The position numbers and the translations under genes are program-made. From contig SAUG01000111.1 of NCBI GenBank assembly GCA_011316305.1, positions 17,322-81,321 of the forward strand: 64,000 bases of DNA. The letters run 5' to 3'. Under the pieces are notes generated by a model. That model ran no database searches, was not told the origin of the DNA, and worked only from the letters and a program-made list of their open reading frames with translations. This DNA is from Rusavskia elegans. Taxonomy: Eukaryota > Ascomycota > Lecanoromycetes > Teloschistales > Teloschistaceae. Below are positions 55,082 through 64,000 of this stretch, one piece after another; position 1 is the first letter of the stretch, and the number at the start of each line of letters is the position of its first letter.

Positions 55082-56567
55082 ATGCTTGCAGCACGCGATC
55101 AAGAGAATTTGGTCCATGACCACCAAGCAGCGGCCGCGGCGAAACCGCTCAACCAAGGCGTCAAGCAGCTGGCTCCAAAAACGCCGGGAAATAAGACAGC
55201 CAAGACGCCTCTCAAACTACCCTTGAATGATGAGAATGGAGCTACTGCCTTTGGGGGAGGAAAAAAGACCGTGGGAAAGGCCAATGAGAACTCTATCTTC
55301 GGGGCTAAAAAGGGTGGCATGATGGAGAACAAGGGCTTTGTGACTCCAATGGGTACGTCTTGCCGTTTAGCTATATCAATTTCGATCTCAAATGTTGATT
55401 TTCCTGATCAGGACCTCGCAATCGTGCGCCACTCGGTGCGAAGACCACAAATGCCAAAGCCAAAGCCTTCCAGACACCAGCCCCTGCTCAGAATGAAAAT
55501 GACTTGGGTAAGACCATTCGCAAAAGTGTGTCTGCTCGAAAGCCAAAGCCCAAGACGACCCACCCCGAGTCCACCAAGCTAGAAGACATCTTGGCGGACA
55601 AAGAGGCGCTCGATGAGAGGGAAATTGAGTATATGCCACCAAATCCTAAAGGTACTGAATTGAACATCCGGAAAGATCGATCAACTGAAGGAAGGTAGAT
55701 TTGCCAGACAACCCAGACGACGATCTCCCCGAACTCGATCTTTCGGCATTTCAAGGGCCCCATCCGTTGGCGGGATGGTTCGAACATTTCGCCAATCAGC
55801 CAGATGCGGAAGGATTATCATTCGTCCAGCGCAAGGAGATGGAAGAAAAATTGACGAACGAATACCTTGACAGAAAAGGGGAAGCGGAAATTCAGCTCGC
55901 AATCGATAGCACACCTATGTCATGCTTGTGCGATACAGAATGTTGGGGCGATGAATGCAAGCAAAACCCGATCCGCAAGAAAGAGGCACAGGAGGCGTAC
56001 AAGAAGACCATGGCGGCTCTGGAACAAATGATACACGGACCTTCCAAGAAGCCCACAAAGGCTAGAGGACCAACTATCAGCACATCCAAAGCGGCAGCGA
56101 CAGCTCTTTCCAACACCAAGCGGCCTGTGCTGGCAGCGAAACCACAGCAGAAGTCGATTGCTCCGGTCAAAAGAAGCATGCCCATCTTGTCCCGGAACAA
56201 GAAGACGCCGCCACCGACGAACCCATCGGAGATGAGGCATGCTGCGGCTGTCGCGGCGTCCAAGACTACAATGGGATATTCCAAAGGCCGTGCAACATCA
56301 GCAACGATGCGCAAAACGGTCCTCCCCGGCAAAGAAAACCAGAGGCCAGAAGTGGTTCCCGACTACAGTCTACCGCCAGGGGCGTTCATCAAGCGCTACG
56401 GGGTGCCCAGATATGGCAGTGAGAAATGGCTGGAATGCAAAATTGCAGGTTGCTTCGACGAAGATTGCACCGAGGACTTGGGAGAAGCAGTGACAGCCGA
56501 CAACGACGGCGCGGTTGCCGAATACTTCCGGAGGGAAGCAGAGAAGGATTTTGTTTTGGAGCTGTGA
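55082..56567 (+). CDS. Conserved fungal protein with D-box and KEN-box degrons (securin-like candidate)
   Basis: Three exons: 55082-55352, 55412-55651 and 55699-56567, giving about 459 aa. The N-terminus is disordered and basic, with RDQENLVHDHQ, LAPKTPGNKTAKTPLK and PLNDEN. At residues 95-104, RAPLGAKTTN matches the destruction-box consensus RxxLxxxxN, and KEN at 382-384 (PGKENQRPE) matches a KEN box. The middle holds DLPDNPDDDLPELDLSAF. Two cysteine groups, CLCDTECWGDEC and CKIAGCFDEDC, could bind metal. D-box plus KEN-box suggests APC/C-controlled turnover in mitosis, as for securin, but I base this on motifs only; the family is usually annotated as hypothetical. All introns restore frame. 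Confidence 0.8.
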
Positions 56568-58020
56568 AGAGGGCGGGAATCAAGTTGGGCATCAATGGCG
56601 CTGTCAATCGGCTCATTGGGTGTCAGTAGCTCATTACGTTGATACCCAGGGTCTCTTCATTTCGGATGGAAGAATTCATCTCTTGAAGAAGAGTATTGCG
56701 TTGACCGGTCCGATTGCACGAATAGCCAATAGTCAGGAGTCAGTCTCCAATGTCCAACCTACCGGTAGGAATCTTTATTCATTTTCAAGCTGGCAAGCAA
56801 ACGCGAGTGACGCGTGCATGAAGATTACTAAGCTATCTTTTGTGCTGCAGAACAATCTCCCGTAGCCAGTTGGTGGTCTGGGTCTAGCAGAGCTTTAATA
56901 CCTTAATATGATTTATGAAGTGACTAACTGGAACCTCATCATCGCGTGGCGCAGTGGGTCCTGCAGATCTCGGCTCCAAAGTAATTAGGGATCGATCATT
57001 GAAGATGGAGGTTTCATCGTATAGCAATAACCTCTTTTACAACGGCGAGTATCTTATTAATACGATGAGAGATGATGCTCCATTGTCATACAAGATCGTG
57101 GGAAGATAAGGTAAGGTACCTGGTAGCATCGTTCCTTGCTTCCTACTTTGACGCTGGAAACGTTTTCAAATCAATCTCGCGACAGTCTGCCTCCCAGTGG
57201 GGCAGTGGGTACCTTACTCTAGTCTCGAAAGGTTAGCCAGAATTCGAACCCTTTTTTTATATCCGACATCGTGACCCTTGCTTCAGATCTCAGAATACGA
57301 CATGAAATAAATACCCTGCCACCGAGCATCTCAGAGCGCGGTTCGGTCACCCTGATCACTAAATATCGAGCAGGAAGTGACCAACGGTGCAGCTACTACT
57401 GCAAGTGGTACGACGCAGAGAAACATCCAACATTGGACCTCGAGCCATTCGTCTGTGCCGTCGGCCACTTGACCGGCGTTTCAACCAACAATTCACCATT
57501 CGACCATGCTCACATATGCGGCTCGTCGGAACCCTATATGTCATTGTTATTTCCTACGTCGCCCTTGGGCGAATGACAAGGCGCAATTGCGAAGGCATTG
57601 CTGAAAATACTACCGTTCGAGACTAAAACGAATCCGCAACGGAGCCGTGACTCGGCTCCAGACGTGTCAACAAGGCATAATATAGACTCGGTTCTTTCCA
57701 TAACTTCTTCATCCTCAATCTTTGCTCTTTCTTTTGCTACTGAACCTGATCCTGACCCTCGTTCGATTTCATTCGCTGTCTTTTGTCTTTGCTATTACTT
57801 GGATGATTCTGTCTTTTGCTGTATCCTTGATTTGTCGAATTGTACCTGTTCTCTGCACGTATACCAGTGGACATGACTTGATCATTTGTGCGACTATACC
57901 CTGCCCTCGCCTGTGCCTCGAACTCCCGCTGTCGATCAAACAACTTTTACTGGACCACGCAACGCAAGAGCATTAGAAATCCTATCAGTATAATTTCATT
58001 ACAAGTGAACGGAGCTCCCG
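56568..58020. other. Intergenic region upstream of the GDSL esterase gene
   Basis: About 1.45 kb. A frame at 57271-57576 has no recognisable domain. The last ~350 bp are rich in C/T tracts, as in fungal promoters and leaders. Nothing else is supported. Confidence 0.4.
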
Positions 58021-59203
58021 ATGGTCAAACCCCTGAGTCTACAGGCTTTATCGTGCCTGGCAGTGCTTTTCACTGGAGGAGCATTGACCGCTGCGACACA
58101 TGGCACTTCTCGACATGCTCGAATCATCCATCGCGAGCTCCAGCGACGTAGTGATTCCTCCACTCTGACATTGGCCACGGTGACGAATGAGGCGACCTGG
58201 AGTGGCTGGACAGGCGTAGAAAGGATCTTCTCCTTGTAGGTTCCCAGCTGCCCGGCGACATTATAAGTCTTAACTGATCGTTGATGTAGCGGTGATTCAT
58301 ACACTGACACTTTGTTCGATTCCACCAAAGCTCAGCCCAACGACACCTATCCGCTTGGAAACCCTTTCACCAACTCCTCGACACCACCTTACCATACCTT
58401 TACTAACGGGCCAAATTGGATCCAGTACCTAACCTTCAAGTATAACGAGAGTCTAATACATACCTACAATATGGCGCTCTCTGGAGCCGTCGTGAACACT
58501 ACCGCCAATGGCCAGAACCAGCCCACCGATCTCATCCATCAGATTAGTGACCGATTCGTACCGAATTACGTCACGCAAAACACCGTGGGCTGGAACCCCT
58601 CGAACAGTCTCTTCGCGCTGTTCTTCGGTATCAATGAGGTCGATCGCACTTGGAAGCAACAGGATTTGAGGATCAACGTAGCTGTCTTCGAAAGCTATCT
58701 CGGACAATTGGAAAAGGTACAGCCCTCGTATGCTTTTCCCTCCAAACCAGACTGCTGACATGATATTCTAGCTCTACGAACTTGGCGCCCGGAACTTTGT
58801 TCTGCATACTGTGCCGCCTCTCGATCGTGCAACAGGCAAGGTCCAACGAGATAGAGACCTGGAAGCCAACGACGTCAACGACTTCAATTACCGGATCAAA
58901 GAACTTTTCAAAGCATTCACAATGGCGCACGACGACATCTCAGCACTGCTCTTCGATCTCAACCGCTTATACTCGCAAGTCATTGGCAACCCAGCCACCT
59001 TCCCTCAAACAGCAAACCTCAAGAACACCACGGGATTGTGCAAAGCCTACGGGTCTAAGGAAGTACCAAGCATAGACTACAAGGATCCGAGTTGCGAGTA
59101 CGCGGTGGATGAGTACTTTTGGTTGAACGGGCTCCATCCCACGTATCCTGTTCATGAGGCTCACGCTGCGCAGCTGGCGCTCGCGCTCTCGTATAACAGT
59201 TGA
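58021..59203 (+). CDS. Secreted GDSL/SGNH esterase (carbohydrate esterase 16-like)
   Basis: Three exons: 58021-58235, 58290-58716 and 58772-59203, giving 357 aa. A signal peptide (residues ~1-25) precedes a short basic pro-like stretch. Block I is FSFGDSYTDT with catalytic Ser75. Block III-like LFFGINEVDRT supplies Asn of the oxyanion hole. Block V is FWLNGLHPTYPVH with His336. The residue three before the histidine is Asn rather than the Asp common in SGNH enzymes; this variant occurs in the fungal group. Likely substrates are acetyl esters on plant polysaccharides or oligosaccharides outside the cell. Introns are GT-AG and restore frame (the first one interrupts the FSF just before GDS). 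Confidence 0.88.
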
Positions 59204-59569
59204 TGCAGGGGCTGAGTGCTTGTATGTAGTTTGGACTTGGATCTGCGCTGGCAGCATTGAGCAATGGCGTTGTATAAGACAGAAGCATTAGATACCCTGG
59301 AGATTTCGGAATTCATGAAAACATTTTTCATGGGACGAAACACAATCCGGAAAGGGTTGGCGCCGGCGGAACTTCGGTAGAGAACTGGAATCGCTCAGCC
59401 TTGCTCAGCCCTTAACCGCAAGGCGCATCGCCAACGTCTATTTTGAAAGTACGACATAGGATTCTAATTGAAGTGAATGGCTCCTCACGAAGAAATGTTC
59501 AGCCCACAGAGCATGTAGACTGACATAACACACATCCATTGAGTAATCCCCGTACATGCCGGCTTTGTC
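59204..59569. other. Short intergenic stretch
   Basis: About 370 bp with the 3' end of the esterase gene. No gene seen. Confidence 0.4.
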
Positions 59570-60678
59570 ATGGGAAAGTCCCAGGCGAGGCCGTTCCCTT
59601 TGTTGATGCTGACCCGCGAACTGCGTGACAACATCTACGATATCTTACGTCAATCTCATCGACCAGCACCATCATAACCAGAGACTAGCGGCTCACCTAG
59701 ATATCCTAGCATAGACGAAGAATTAAACTGGGAGAAGGGCAATCTGTATCCGTACGAGGATTCGAAGAGCGCGACAGCATCTCTTCAACTATCGTGTCGC
59801 CGAAATGCTATTTCACGTTTGCGGAGATTGGTAGAGCTACCATGTAAACTCTATTGCATGTTGGTGAATGAAAACCAAGATCTCTCCAACCTGGCTTTCA
59901 TCTCCAGCCTTCCATGGCGCAATACCAAAGCTTGAGGTCGATTTCAGGCTTTTCGGTAACGTCGAAGGAAGATAGTCGGAATGGAGAGCTTCGTCTGCCT
60001 ATTATGGAGCTCCGATGATGGTTTGGTGCCTATTCTACTTGCTAAGACGTTTCCTTCTGCGCGGACCAGATTTCCTGTCACCGGTCAAGCACGATAAAAA
60101 GATAATGGTAGGCGAGCTTTCGATCGACGTCCTCACCCCATCACCAGTTCATCCGAATGGGCTCATGGACGAATGCAGCAAAACTCTTCCACAGGGATTT
60201 CGTAAGGGGCTCATGAATTCCAAAACAGCGCTTTCAGTCATGACCTACATGATGGGCTTCCTCCTCGGCAGGCCAAAGTATTCGGCTTCTTACGCTGATC
60301 TCGTCTTTGACCAGATAAAGCGTATCACTTTCCATCTTGATGGCGAGGAGCAGACGAATTGGGATTTAAAAACCATGCAACCAGTGTGGCCTCAGCTCGA
60401 GCGAGCATCGTCGAATTTTCGCTCCTACGGTAATATGTACTAGGAGGCAACTCAAGCATGAGATGCACGAGCCAGTTGTCATACCATATCGGCATCGCAT
60501 AAAGCATCTCTGGTCGGCGGAAGCTCGCTCTTACAGAAACACCTTGATGACGCGATACAAGACTTACTCTGAAGGGTCAGGTCGTCAGGTCGAGGATATG
60601 GAATTATTCTGGGTCCATGACGGCTTGTACACCGGCGTTGTTCGGTTATTTGTGATGGGCGCTCGTACACCAGTTTGA
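59570..60678 (+). pseudogene. Decayed gene starting with a 2EXR/F-box-like segment
   Basis: A frame starts at the ATG at 59570 with FPLLMLTRELRDNIYDIL, the LP.EIRD.IY-type signature of the fungal 2EXR-like family. It meets TAA near 59690, continues protein-like (SPRYPSIDEELNWEKGNLYP ... LVELPCKLYCMLVNE) and must shift by one base near 59920 to reach IPKLEVDFRLFGNVEG. It then meets an in-frame TAG near 59974 and continues into the longest open piece, 60015-60443. A further piece at about 60530-60678 (FWVHDGLYTGVVRLF) looks like the C-terminus. At least two stops and one frameshift make a functional product unlikely. Intact family members are mostly uncharacterised. Confidence 0.6.
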
Positions 60679-62328
60679 AAGTGTTCAATACCAAGGTGCT
60701 AACGGGGTCGACACCCAGCTGACCAGCTCACAATCGTCTAGCAAAGCAAGGTGCAGCCTCAATTGATCGAATACGGACCCTTGCTACCTGCCGCGATATT
60801 GCAAGTCCAAGCACCGACTTGCAAAATTGGCTAAGGAGCATCCGACGAGAGCGGGCGTTCACTACTTTACCCAAACAAGGTTTCTTTCATGCGGGCATTG
60901 TTCTAATCTGGCTTCTTTCCAATTCTAACGGAGGAAGTAAGTTCCTATATACTCGGGGCCGGTAAGCCAAGCTTTTCTTGCAGGGTGGCTGTGTATAATA
61001 CTTCGCCCTAATGCCTCGGAGTCGCGCAGGGACATAAGCCTCCCAAATGCTCGAAATAGCATTTGAAACATCAACGACTGCCCGTTCAACGCGCCATTGT
61101 CCAGATAACGAATCTTCCGGAGCGGAAACGCATACTTCGAAGTGCAACACGCAGAACACTGGTTGTACACAGCATTGATGATGATCGTCGATGAGCCTAC
61201 GTTGATCAAGGATAGTATATCGGAGACTTGCGATTGGGAGGACTCAGTCAAAATTACAGCAAGAGCGGGATCGTGTTTCACAAAAGGGTCCAAGTAACAT
61301 GCTGAGCATCTTGCGATTGCGTGTGGAGCATTCGAGGCGTGGCTGTATAGACAGCAGGATTCCAGAGGCGAAGTACTCATTGATTCGTTACCGCACCAAT
61401 CTTGACGCTCTACATATCTGTTCTGTTGCCATAGGTCGGATTGTGTGCCGCCCCAGCACTGTACCTCATGGCTCCGCCTTACAGAGAAGGATTAGTACTG
61501 TTCATGATCGATATCATGGTCCATGCAAATCGGACATCGCCGTTGCACCTAAGCTACGACCTTCGCCGTTCACTTGCTAAGCAAAGTGGTCCTGGTCGCT
61601 GCTGCCTTCTCGAAGATCTCCACAATGCGTGTCCATTCCTTCTCGTATCCCGATGACGTCCTGGTAACCAGTCAGACCAGCGCGACTCCTTTCTTCGGCG
61701 CAACGGCGTGTTCATGTCTGCGTTCTCAAGGTAGGGATATCATAATGTCGGCGATCAGCCTTGACGGCACGGGTCCTGCCTTTGACCATGGGGACTCCCC
61801 GGAAGATCGTCTCGCTTTGTTCCTATTTTCAAATTCCAATCAGACACCAGGGGCGACTATCGGTCTTCGTGGGGATTACTCTCCTTGTCTCTTTGTCCCT
61901 TTGTGAGCACTCCTTGTCCTGCACGATCAAGTACCACGCTCCACAGTGATGAAGTCCAAGCCTCAGCGCAGCGTCTCTTTTGTGTGCCGCTGTTAGGCAT
62001 ACTGTTCCATTACTTGGGCGGTGTTGCACGGCTTTGTCACAGACACGTGCCTGCAGGGTACCAATCCTTCTGTCTCATCCGCAGTTCTCGGTTCATCAAC
62101 GTGTCTTCCAAATCAGACTTAGCACTGCTACCGTGAGTGTTTTTTTCTACCGCTGGTTGGGAGCTATTTGAGTGAATTTTCCTTCTTTTAAGTGAATCAG
62201 CGGGACCGCTACAGGTGAATCACCTCAAAACTGCTCCACGTATATACTTTTTCTCTGCATTCTTGAGTTTTCTCTGACCTTTCCTGTACAATCTCCAATC
62301 TTGATTACATCGACTTTTCTGTGTCGCG
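60679..62328. other. Region without a secure gene
   Basis: About 1.65 kb upstream of AIM6. A minus-strand frame at 61380-60925 (about 151 codons, with paired cysteines in YNQCSACC) is the most protein-like, but I do not recognise it and its upstream sequence is broken. The last ~150 bp before AIM6 are C/T-rich with a TATA-like TATATAC near 62240. Confidence 0.35.
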
Positions 62329-63663
62329 ATGTCTACGCCGCATTCTCAGTCTAAAACTTTCGGGTCTCAGGAATCCTCGCCACAATCACACGCTCCGACG
62401 ACAGGTAATTACATGCCCAGCTCCAGATCTTCAACGGGAAGCTCTGTGTCTGTCGCAGATGTAGAGGCGGGCTTTCTTCCTGGCGGCACGGGTAGAAGGC
62501 AGAATAGTTGGAAAGACCGTCTGCCATTCAGAGTCTTCGCAAAAGGGGTCCTTTCGTCCGACACGGAAAGCACGACAACCGAAAAACCTGAAAAGAAGGT
62601 GACGAGGTATCGTTGGCTCAGCATCATCTTGCTAGTTGCACTGGCTGCGGTGTAAGTACCCCATCCGGTGTAATCCGAATGAACTGGTCCGCTGACCTTA
62701 GATAGCACAGCAGCCTTCCTTGGCCGTGAGATCCCGCGTCATCGTGTGAAACCCATCAACAGCGCAAGAGGCCTAGCTACCTGGCCCGCCGACAGCCGTG
62801 ATGTCAAACCCGTCTCCTGCCACTCGCACAATGACTACTTGCGCCACGTCCCTCTTTTCGACGCCCTCGCAGCCGGCTGCACCGGTGTCGAAGCCGATGT
62901 TTGGGTTGACTCGAAATTGAAAGATGACCTATACGTCGGCCACACCCGCAAATCGCTCAAGCCGACTAAGACGCTGAACTCCCTGTATATCGATCCATTA
63001 CTCGCCATCCTCAACGAGATGAACAGTCCTCCGAATATCTCTTCTCCAGCGAGCGATAAAGCCACAAAGGTCCCTGCCGGCGTCTTCGAGACATTCCCAA
63101 CCCAAGCCATCACCCTCCTCATCGACCTCAAAACCTCCTCCGACTCCACCTTCCCCCTCGTCCTCGCCGCCCTCCAACCTCTCCTCCAACAAAATTACCT
63201 CACAACCTGGTCCGAAGAAAAAGGTCTCGTCCCCGGTCCCATAACCGTCGTCGGCACCGGCAACACAAAATTCACCTCCGCAATCCTCGGCCCCGCAAAC
63301 TCCAACCCCCGAATCATCTTCTTCGACGCCCCCCTCGCCACCCTAGCTGCCCTCCACCCCAAAGACGAAAACAACTACAATAAAACCAACAGCCTCTACG
63401 CCTCCGTCTCCTACAACGCCGACATCGGCAAACCCCTCCTGGGTTTCATGTATCCCTTTCAAATCCAAAAAGTGCGACGGCAGATCGAAGCGGCGAAGGA
63501 GAAGGGGTTGTTGAGCAGGTATTGGGATACACCGAACTGGCCGAAGGCGGTGGAGTGGGGGGTTTGGGATGTGTTGGTTAAGGAGGGGGTGGGGATGTTG
63601 AGTGTGGATGATTTGGAGGGGGTGAGGGGATTTTGGAAGGGGGTTGGGGGAGGGAGTGTTTAG
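62329..63663 (+). CDS. aim6: AIM6-like PLC-type phosphodiesterase superfamily protein
   Basis: Two exons, 62329-62651 and 62706-63663, giving about 426 aa. The N-terminal ~95 residues are polar, followed by one membrane segment at about 95-115 (YRWLSIILLVALAAV), so it is probably membrane-anchored. The C-terminal ~300 residues match the AIM6 family, with SCHSHNDYLRHVPLFDAL, GCTGVEADVW and FETFPTQAITLLIDLKTSSD, placing it in the PLC-like phosphodiesterase (TIM barrel) superfamily. Yeast Aim6 affects mitochondrial inheritance; the reaction is unknown. The intron (GTAAGT...GATAG) restores frame. The ATG at 62329 begins the only long upstream frame. Confidence 0.88.
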
Positions 63664-63856
63664 GAAGGAAAGAGAGAAAGAGAGGGTATGATGAATGGGA
63701 AATGAAATTATGATTTTGGGGGTTGGCAGGAGTTGGGTGTGGTTTATGACTGTCGATGCGCGGCGGTTTCTTGGGATATTCCGATAAATATTGGATAATG
63801 GGCCGGGACTCATGTGGGTTGAACTGGATTTGGTGGTTCCTTTCCTTGGGATACAA

Positions 63857-63858
<2 letters not shown>

Positions 63859-63890
<32 letters not shown>
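63859..63890 (+). repeat. Poly-T run of 32
   Basis: An uninterrupted run of 32 T about 200 bp after the AIM6 stop codon. It may be a homopolymer length artefact or a true mononucleotide repeat. Confidence 0.95.
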
Positions 63891-63891
<1 letters not shown>

Positions 63892-63945
63892 TTTTCGACC
63901 ATGTAAATCATACTTGACTGCTAAGATCAGGACGGCTTCGGGCCA

Positions 63946-64000
63946 TTCCCTTTCCTTTCCTTTCCTTTCCTTTCCTTTCCTTTCCTTTCCTTTCCTTTCC
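63946..64000 (+). repeat. TTTCC microsatellite running off the window
   Basis: About ten tandem TTTCC units reach the last base, so the array extends beyond the window. Confidence 0.95.

Larger units (their letters stand above)
63664..64000. other. 3' flank of AIM6 with simple repeats
   Basis: No gene. This stretch contains the poly-T run and the TTTCC microsatellite listed separately. Confidence 0.5.

Noticed and set aside
57215..57265. Possible tRNA B-box (GGGTTCGAATTC on the minus strand)
   Set aside because: The surrounding bases do not form a T-arm or acceptor stem, so no tRNA was called.

Overview
The window is nuclear DNA of a filamentous ascomycete (Pezizomycotina). Most real genes are split by short introns (about 45-60 bp, GT-AG, with CTAAC/CTGAC-like branch points). 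The gene set is typical of that group: VelB, an MSH4 with fungal architecture, a PTH11-like rhodopsin-domain protein, a NACHT-ankyrin NLR-like protein, F-box/LRR proteins, BIG1, AIM6. I cannot fix the class or species from sequence alone. No rRNA, tRNA, CRISPR array or bacterial-type operon was recognised.

Layout. At 1.6-3.7 kb (minus) lies a WD40-cyclophilin (cyp15/PPWD1 type), followed by a large NACHT-ankyrin STAND receptor (4.1-7.5 kb, plus) and a decayed F-box gene (7.5-9.3 kb, minus). From 9.3 to 24.7 kb there is almost no intact gene. This is a relic tract with a coding remnant full of stop codons (13.6-14.9 kb), an AT-rich 1.64-kb terminal-inverted-repeat element with TA target duplications (14.93-16.58 kb), several kilobases of degenerate DNA, and a 203-bp TIR mini-element (24.49-24.70 kb). 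velB follows (25.3-26.8 kb), then a GT25-type glycosyltransferase pseudogene (27.6-29.2 kb), an intact F-box gene (30.1-31.7 kb), and a secreted subtilisin-like protease (34.4-36.5 kb) with a truncated copy of its N-terminal region upstream (32.8-33.3 kb). A single-exon Gag-like gene lies at 37.5-38.7 kb, decayed coding DNA at 39.4-40.1 kb, another intact F-box gene at 41.5-42.9 kb, and a 406-bp hAT-type MITE with a perfect 8-bp target duplication at 43.0-43.4 kb.

The right third (43.9-63.7 kb) is gene-dense and housekeeping in character: MSH4 (meiotic crossover), a PTH11-like membrane protein, RSA4/Notchless (60S ribosome assembly), BIG1 (ER membrane, V-ATPase/cell wall), RRP17/NOL12 (rRNA processing), tropomyosin, a conserved protein carrying D-box and KEN-box degrons (securin-like by inference), a secreted GDSL esterase, a decayed gene with a 2EXR/F-box-like start, and AIM6. 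The window ends in a poly-T run and a TTTCC microsatellite that continues beyond the edge.

Exon boundaries were worked out by hand from reading frame, splice consensus and expected family sequence. Each model given with exon coordinates keeps an open frame across its junctions. The clearest unusual signals are the transposon-derived pieces, the C-to-T (RIP-like) stop codons in relic genes, the partial protease duplication, the isolated Gag-like gene, a 25-nt exon encoding the NLR P-loop, and a probable GC-AG intron in MSH4.
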